Assembly (NCBI GenBank): GCA_016802295.1
Contig: JAESIW010000062.1
Location: 276,327-340,326, forward strand
Source of the DNA: Brachionus rotundiformis
Taxonomy: Eukaryota; Rotifera; Eurotatoria; Ploima; Brachionidae
DNA length: 64,000 nucleotides
Reading direction: 5' to 3'
Shown here: one piece after another, positions 58,601 to 64,000 of the stretch
Layout: every line of letters begins with the position of its first letter
Position numbering within the stretch: position 1 is the first letter of the stretch
Notes under the pieces: generated by a model
Databases searched by the model: none
What the model saw: only the letters and a program-made list of their open reading frames with translations
Told to the model about the DNA's origin: nothing
Translations under genes and position numbers: made by a program

Positions 58601-59007
58601 CGGATGTTCAACAACTGGACCAAACTACCAGCACTGAATATCAAGGTTTCTTCATCAATTAAATTCAAATTAGAGCGTTTTTTACAGTCGTAGCCAAATG
58701 AATGGAACAACTGGAGACAATTATTGTTCATATTTGACTCTTCGGACATGACAGGCTTAAATATCATGGATTCATAGTCGTAGAAAAAATCCGGGTCCAT
58801 TTTGGGTGCTTGGGCTTTTTTCTGTTTTTTTGGTTTTTCTATCTCAGCTGGTTGTTCTGGTTGTTCTGGTTGTTCTGATTGTACATTTTCACTTGGACTT
58901 TCATTTGGCACATCCTCGCTTTCTTCATTTTGTTCTATTTGCGCACTCTGCTCATCTTCTTTACCATCATCCATGGCAACATCTAAAGGCTGAGTCTCAT
59001 CAGACAT
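49667..59007 (-). CDS. CFAP44: Cilia- and flagella-associated protein 44 (WD-repeat, axonemal)
   Basis: Ten coding exons from the family-like ATG at 59007: 59007-57544, 57486-57310, 55501-55388, 55330-55175, 55129-54693, 54635-53836, 53562-53422, 53276-52912, 52860-52679 and 51389-49667. All joins are GT...AG and in phase, giving 1852 residues; human CFAP44 is about 1854. The N-terminus is acidic, then DPDFFYDYESMIFKP and SFGYDCKKRSNL open two WD40 propellers (GNVPNVNIYAYPSL, GSAPDYMLTIWDW, WYAQDSNGAIWKIDL, ATGSDDKTVFFF). The C-terminal half is coiled coil with a KRKIKRKKK basic patch and an Asp/Glu run. Known role: part of the tether/tether-head complex of inner dynein arm f, needed for ciliary and sperm motility. 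Introns range from 45 nt to 1.8 kb; the two largest hold dispersed repeats. Confidence 0.93.
52248..52412. repeat. Dispersed repeat copy A in a CFAP44 intron
   Basis: TAAATnCTCTTTAACAT ... ATCATAGAAAATTTTGACTT ... CGATTTTTCAAAGTTAAATT ... CAATACTTAAGATATCAAGA is shared with 55891-56063, at high identity with small indels. Confidence 0.8.
52521..52540. repeat. TG microsatellite in a CFAP44 intron
   Basis: A short run of about eight GT units. Confidence 0.8.
55891..56063. repeat. Dispersed repeat copy B in a CFAP44 intron
   Basis: Partner of 52248-52412 in the same orientation, 3.6 kb away in another intron of the same gene. It carries a few extra bases near its left end. Confidence 0.8.
56430..56810. 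repeat. Dispersed repeat with promoter-like TATAAATAA
   Basis: Its left part resembles 6345 onward (GCAATAAATATTCCACTAG) and its right part resembles 49386-49470 (CATCTTGTCTTAA, GGTATAAATAA, ATTCCATT). It therefore links three partial copies in the window into one family, perhaps an LTR-type repeat. Boundaries are uncertain. Confidence 0.45.
56965..57105. repeat. Half copy of the 358-bp foldback element
   Basis: Matches the inner half of one arm plus spacer of 39900-40257 (shared CTTGCTCAAACATTTTTAGA, ATGCGCAATTAAATTT and TAAAAATAAAGCT.TGAAAT), with substitutions throughout. The other arm is missing. Confidence 0.65.
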
Positions 59008-60957
59008 TTTAATATCTAAATTTATTAAATTAAAATTTTTAAATTTGTTTATATTATAGATAAGATATTTTAATCCCCATAAAGCTGATTTAAGAAAGCT
59101 ATAATTTAAAATTTGATTTTTGCTCAGCACTAGCGATTTCTTACTGTTAATTAATTCCGGTGGATTTTCATTTTCCGAGTCGGATAAACTTTCCTCACCA
59201 GACTCGGTATTATGTTTTTTATAAGAAAATAAAATTGGAGAAGAGCGTTGTTTAGGTTTAGTAGAGTTATTAATTATTAAGGAATCTTTATTATGTGTAT
59301 CATCCTCATTTTGGTCATCTTGGACCAAAATTGAGTCTAGAGAATCCCTGTCCGAAAACGACCCATTTATTTTTTCATTTGAACTAGTGGACACTTTAAA
59401 ATTAAGATCTTTGTTTTCATCATTCAAATTTTCAAATGATTTTTTTATATCTGATAAGGACCTGATTGAAAGTGATTTATCATCACTTAAATATGAGGCT
59501 GATTTTTTGTCACTATCTAAAATGGGACTATTTTCTATGTCTCTATCAGTTAGGCTGCTTGACTTATCTAATTTGTCAAATGACTTTTTTAAATCAGACA
59601 ATGATCTAACTAAAGGTTGATCATCTAAAACAGACGATGGTTCTTTGACTTCTGGTTTATTCTGGTCATCTAAGTTAGAAGATGGTTCTTTGGTCTCAAT
59701 AGAATCCTGTGTATTTTTCTCAGCATCCGAACTGGATCTTAAGACTGCTGGTTTATTCTGGTCATCTAAGTTAGAAGATGGTTCTTTGGTCTCAATAGAA
59801 TCCTGTGTATTTTTCTCAGCATCCGAACTGGACCTTAAGACTGGTGGTTTATTCTGGTCATCTAAATTAGAAGATGGTATTTCATTCAAATTGATAACTC
59901 TAGGAGACTTAATTAGTCTATTTTGTCTGTCAAAATCTATGGGTGATTGCCTAAATTTTTCCAAAATTTCTAGTTTATCATTGTCATTTGCATCTTTATT
60001 ATCTAAATTTGATTTGTCTGTATCTAAGTTGTTATCTAATTCTAATTGTACCAAAGTGGTATTGTCCAACTTTTGAATTTTACAGTCATCAGAAATTTCA
60101 TCAAGATCTGAACTGCTTTCTGAGTCTATTAAATTTTGTTCCGTCTTGTCTGAATTTAAAAAAGATAATGGTATATCAATTGAATGCTTTCTTGCTGACT
60201 CAATCAAGTCTTGTTTAGTCTCATTGATGGGCTCCAGCGATGGTCGATGAGCACGTAGCGGATTTTTGACCGTATCAATTGAAATTTTTGGTCTATTTTT
60301 TTTTTCTTGTTTTTTTGGTAAAATTTCTGGTCTTTTATTAAATTTAGCATCTATTTCCACTATTTTTATAGCCTTAAACTCATTCTTTTTTTTTTCCATT
60401 ATCTTATCTTTTTCTTTAATCAAATGTTTAGCTGGTACAATCGTCGATATTATTTCTTTTTTTTTCGGCTTGAAGTTTTCAAATTTTACCAATGGCTTTC
60501 CATAATTTGTCTTGATTTGATCTTTTTTTGGTTGTTCTATTGGAGAGTTTTGTTTGGCAAGTTCAGGGGTAATCGGCGGAGTCTGTGATGGGGTTTTGTC
60601 TGATGAGGACGAGCTCCTTGACTTTATTTCGTCTACAATGCCTGATATCACTGTTTTGGCAAGTCGGTCTAGACCATCCGACTCAACCATAGACGTCCAT
60701 TCTTTTTTCTGCTTTTTTTTATCTACATAGATAAATTTGTCATTTTTTTCAAGTGAAACCATTTCATTTTGCCTATTTATCACTTCGGCCTCATACAATT
60801 CCAGTTTTTGATGATATTTTATCTTAAACTTTTTCAAAGCAACGCATTTTAATAGATGGAAAGCTCGTTGCCATGATAATTTACGCTTCATATCTTAAAG
60901 AACCATTAAAATCTATTCTCATTCAATAAAACCCTTACCATGATTGTCTTTGGACAT
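59008..60957 (-). CDS. Disordered ORF fused in frame upstream of CFAP44
   Basis: Exon 1 is 60957-60939 (MSKDNH), then a 45-nt intron (donor GTAAGG, acceptor TTTAAG), then an open frame from 60893. The N-terminal ~90 residues are basic and helical (WQRAFHLLKCVALKKFKIKY, partly IQ-like). The rest is Ser/Asp/Lys-rich and likely unstructured, with a 32-residue repeat (KEPSSNLDDQNKP...) in about 2.3 copies. No stop separates it from CFAP44. A GTAAGA donor at 59144 and an acceptor TTTAG at 59016 would excise 129 nt and also keep phase into MSDET, adding ~590 residues to CFAP44. Either this is a 5' extension of the gene or a separate gene with an unseen end. I do not recognise a homologue. The CFAP44 start at 59007 gives the usual family length, favouring two proteins or a fusion. 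Confidence 0.5.
59654..59878 (-). repeat. 96-bp coding tandem repeat
   Basis: Units start at 59654, 59750 and 59846 (period exactly 96 bases), about 2.3 copies with very few differences. They encode the 32-residue KEPSSNLDDQNKP...SIET repeat of the ORF upstream of CFAP44. Confidence 0.9.
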
Positions 60958-62094
60958 TTTAAAGAGTTAAAAAATATTTTAGAATCAAGCTATTAGTGTT
61001 ATATTAATATAAAATTATAACTTAAGGTAACCATGGTAACATGTTTCCTTGATACAGAAAAAATAATAAAACTTAAAGCATACACAACATAATGATATTT
61101 TGAATAAATTTTGCAAAATAAAGAACAAATTTATTAATTATTAAAGATGATTAATTAAGTTTCAATTGAAAATTACTTGTTGATAACAGCTTGATTTGAA
61201 AACCAAATTCCTTAATTAATAAATAATCTACAATTAATTTTTCGATTAAACTAAATAAAAAATTTACTCCAAGAATAATATTATTATTCATATTCATTTA
61301 ATAAATTACTATTGAAGTTTTATTTTAGCCTCAAAAAATTATTCTCCAAGTAAAAAAGCAAACTTGGAGGCTAAGTATATTTTAAAAAATAGATAAAAGT
61401 CGAGTTAATGAAAATGATTTTGGACCAAAACAATTAAAAAAAATTAAATTATTTTCATTTATAAGTTGTGTGTATTTTTTAATTTTTTTTTAATTTTGCT
61501 AAATAGATTGTTATAAGCCTTGTTTATAATGTATTCCGACATGTTAGGATCTGGTGGTTCGCGGTTATACCATAAATGAAAAGTAGAGATTCAAATAATA
61601 ACTTTATTTATAAATGGCCACTTCTAGCCTAATAAAGAATAGAGAAAGTTGACAAATAATCGAAAGAATTAGTTAAGAAAAATTGAGAGACAGAAATAAA
61701 AAAAAAGAATCAAAGACTAACTAATTTACACATTTTTAAATACTATGACTTTCTCCGGAAGGAGACCATTGTATTGCACTGTGAGTTGATCAGAAGCTAC
61801 ATAATTTAAACGTTTCTTTGACAATTTTTTCTCAATCGAGTTTGTTTCCAATAACTTAATAGCGACTCAGAACATCATGTTTCAACTAGATTAACAATAA
61901 AAAATTTTATAGCACTATTAGTAAAATCAAGCAAACAGTGACCAATAATGAAACTTCTTTCCGTCATCCAACTCAACTCTCAACATAAAGTATGTAAATA
62001 CTTGATCAATGATAAAAAATGATAAAAAAATATTTTCATGCATGAAATTAAATAACCTTAATTATTATTACTAAAACTTAGATTTTTAAGGGTG
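60958..62094. other. Upstream region of the CFAP44-linked ORF
   Basis: A/T-rich, no gene recognised. A slightly GC-richer patch around 61540-61620 may be an old repeat. No TATA box stands out near 60960-61020. Confidence 0.4.
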
Positions 62095-62424
62095 GCGAAC
62101 AGTTTGATAACGGAAATGAAAAAAAGCTTAAAATAATTGATGAAAAATTAATTCGTCAATTGTTGATTGTATCATTTGAAAAAACAGTTACTTCGAAGAA
62201 CAAAAAACTGAACATGAAGCCAGAAGATTACATCTTTTCCAAAATAGAGTAATTTTGGAACACTCAGTCAGAGGTGTATGGCTATTTTACGAGTGTGTGT
62301 CAATCGTCAGGCTTTGGCAAGTCAAGAGCTTGTCAAAATTTATCCAAAAAAGCGTATGTAGTGTTTTGTGCATTCGACAAGGGAAATCCAAAAAGAAGCT
62401 ACTTGGCAGATAAATTGACTAGGT
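62095..62424 (+). pseudogene. P-loop ATPase-like exon with one premature stop
   Basis: After an acceptor-like TTTTTAAG the frame reads GEQFDNGNEKKLKIIDEKLI ... MKPEDYIFSKIE, hits TAA (near 62250), and continues in the same frame as FWNTQSEVYGYFTSVCQSSGFGKSRACQNL, KKAYVVFCAFDKGN and RSYLADKLT, ending at a GGTGTATG donor near 62423. SSGFGKSR is a Walker A-like loop. This block order is reminiscent of the P-loop module seen in Crinkler-type/transposon-associated proteins of eukaryotes; I cannot confirm that. Later exons might lie downstream (a spliced-looking MISLAIVLSVPVKFEQF segment at 63353), with further stops. Probably a degraded gene. Confidence 0.4.
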
Positions 62425-64000
62425 GTATGCTAATGATTATTTGACTATACAATATTTTACTAGATAGTTTTACATATTTGATACATATTTCATATTCATT
62501 TCCTAGATCTAAATACGTCTATTTCATATCAAGAGTTCTACAAATAACTCTTAAATGTTTTCTTATTTCGAAAAGTTAAATTTCTAAATGTAATTATTCT
62601 TAATGTGATTATTTATAAGGCAAAAAAAGGTTAATTTGAAAAAAATCAACCATTTCATTTGAAATATACATATAATAATTCTTATTTTAGTATTTTAAAA
62701 GAGTTTTTGAAATATTCGGAAAGTATTTAAAAAACTTTACAATTTTTGTTAAAGATTAGAGGCTAAGTTTTTGTAAATAAGCATATATGCAATATTTAAG
62801 TGATGGAATTTATAGAATCCATGTGAATCATCTTACAAAAAAATTAACGGATTATTTAATTCATAAAATAAATAAAATCCATGAAATCTATTATTTTACT
62901 TTTATTTTTGTAGTATGTTGAGTGAGTGGATTTTGTTAAATAGAAATTTCTTACAGATTCTATGATTTTACTTATCTTTAATTTGATTATGTTTGATTAT
63001 TTTAAATCTAATTTTAACCAGGTTAAAAAGTATGAAAAGAATGATCCTAGATTTATAAGTTTAAGCTTTTTGAAAAATAAAATAAAACATGGTTTATTGA
63101 TCAATGGTTTAAAAGATATAAACAATTTAGAAATTGATTTAATAAATCTAAGCCAGATAAATTGATGACAAAAAGTTAAGAAAGCATAATTAACTAATCA
63201 AACGGAAGTCTAATTTTCTCAAATAGTTATTTATAGGGAAAATTTTAAAATTTTAATGTAAAAAAAAAATTTTATTTATTGAATAAATTTTTGATTAATT
63301 AAATATTTTAATTAATAATAAAAACTTCTCATATTATTTAAAATAGCAAAAGATGATTTCTTTGGCTATTGTATTGTCAGTTCCAGTTAAATTCGAGCAA
63401 TTCTGTGATCTGGAAAAGTTGATCAAAGCTGTCTAAGTGTCCGAATCAATTGAGCAAAAAACTATATTATTTAAACTAGTAGTGATAATATGCTAAAATT
63501 TGCTTCAAAAAAAAAATTGCAGTTACTCAGTGAAAATCGCTATTTTTTATATGATGGGTCGTTTAACGTTGCACTATACTTATTCTAATATGTCTAAAAA
63601 TCGGAATAATTTACTTATTTTAAATAGATTGCTTTCGATCTTCCATAAGAACAGACGCCTTTAAGGTGTGTGTGCGAGAGTTTGAGACTCAAATCGCTAA
63701 CCAGTATATAAAATATTTTTTCAAATACTGTATTCCCATGCAAAAAAGTGGTAATGCAAAAAGTTCCATCTATGTAGCTTATTGTAAAGCACACTTAGAT
63801 CTTAAAAAAATATTCAATTTCAAGAAACTTTCTGTCATCTAAATGCTTCTGTCATATAAATTCTTCTATAAAGACATGATCATTATGAAGTAGTTTGGTT
63901 TTGTTTTAATTTTTTGATTTAATAGGTATAATGATTTAATAGGTATAATTAGGTATAATGTCTGGATCGGGTTTTACCAGTGAGTTTGCTTCGTCACATA
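62425..64000. other. Terminal region without a convincing gene
   Basis: Small open frames only, for example 62962-63165 (Ile/Asn/Lys-rich, unrecognised) and a short exon-like piece at 63353-63436. A TTTAATAGGTATAATGAT-type short tandem repeat lies near 63920-63960. The window ends inside this region. Confidence 0.4.

Overview
This window is animal nuclear DNA. It is strongly AT-rich and its genes are split by short spliceosomal introns (45-57 nt is common, with GT...AG ends). The gene set is metazoan: a FAM135 protein, a DDX27 helicase, a serotonin-type amine receptor, a lysyl oxidase, a chimeric LRR/7TM receptor and the ciliary protein CFAP44. Tiny introns, an extreme A+T bias, many decayed DNA transposons and LINE tails, and a secreted protein built of bacterial-looking modules together suggest a small-genome invertebrate. 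A monogonont rotifer (Brachionus-like) is my best guess; that assignment is inference and was not tested. Layout: 0.7-1.9 kb holds a decayed Mutator-like element with a 9-bp target duplication. 1.9-9.1 kb (minus strand) holds a two-finger zinc-finger gene and a five-exon FAM135 gene whose 2.5-kb intron contains a foldback MITE. 9.1-12.6 kb is mostly empty, with a LINE tail. 12.65-14.5 kb is an intronless DDX27. 15.9-19.3 kb is a complete-ended but dead hAT transposon with ~138-bp inverted repeats and an 8-bp target duplication, followed by a dead Tc1 element to 21.2 kb. 21.2-26.5 kb is a gene desert containing a tight cluster of hairpins. 26.5-28.0 kb encodes a 5-HT1-like receptor and 28.9-31.3 kb an unusual lysyl oxidase. 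31.3-42.1 kb is a transposon graveyard: LINE pieces with a nested hAT MITE, a DDE_Tnp_4-type element, a second hAT, a 358-bp foldback element with 124-bp identical arms, and a CR1-like LINE. 42.2-47.7 kb holds the LRR/7TM receptor on the minus strand, divergent from two short secreted Gln-rich repeat proteins with matching TATA spacing. 49.7-61.0 kb is CFAP44 on the minus strand, ten exons, preceded in the same open frame by a ~590-residue disordered ORF. The last 3 kb holds a broken P-loop ATPase-like fragment. How the genes relate: no operon-like pathway is visible; the genes are independent housekeeping, ciliary, signalling and extracellular-matrix genes separated by transposon debris. The most notable items are the lysyl oxidase with PPC and CGxDGCGG modules, the pair of secreted repeat proteins, the several elements whose ends can be fixed to the base by target-site duplications, and a 23-nt exact copy of lysyl-oxidase coding sequence at the 5' edge of a truncated LINE. 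Exon joins were worked out by hand from splice signals and reading phase, without transcripts.
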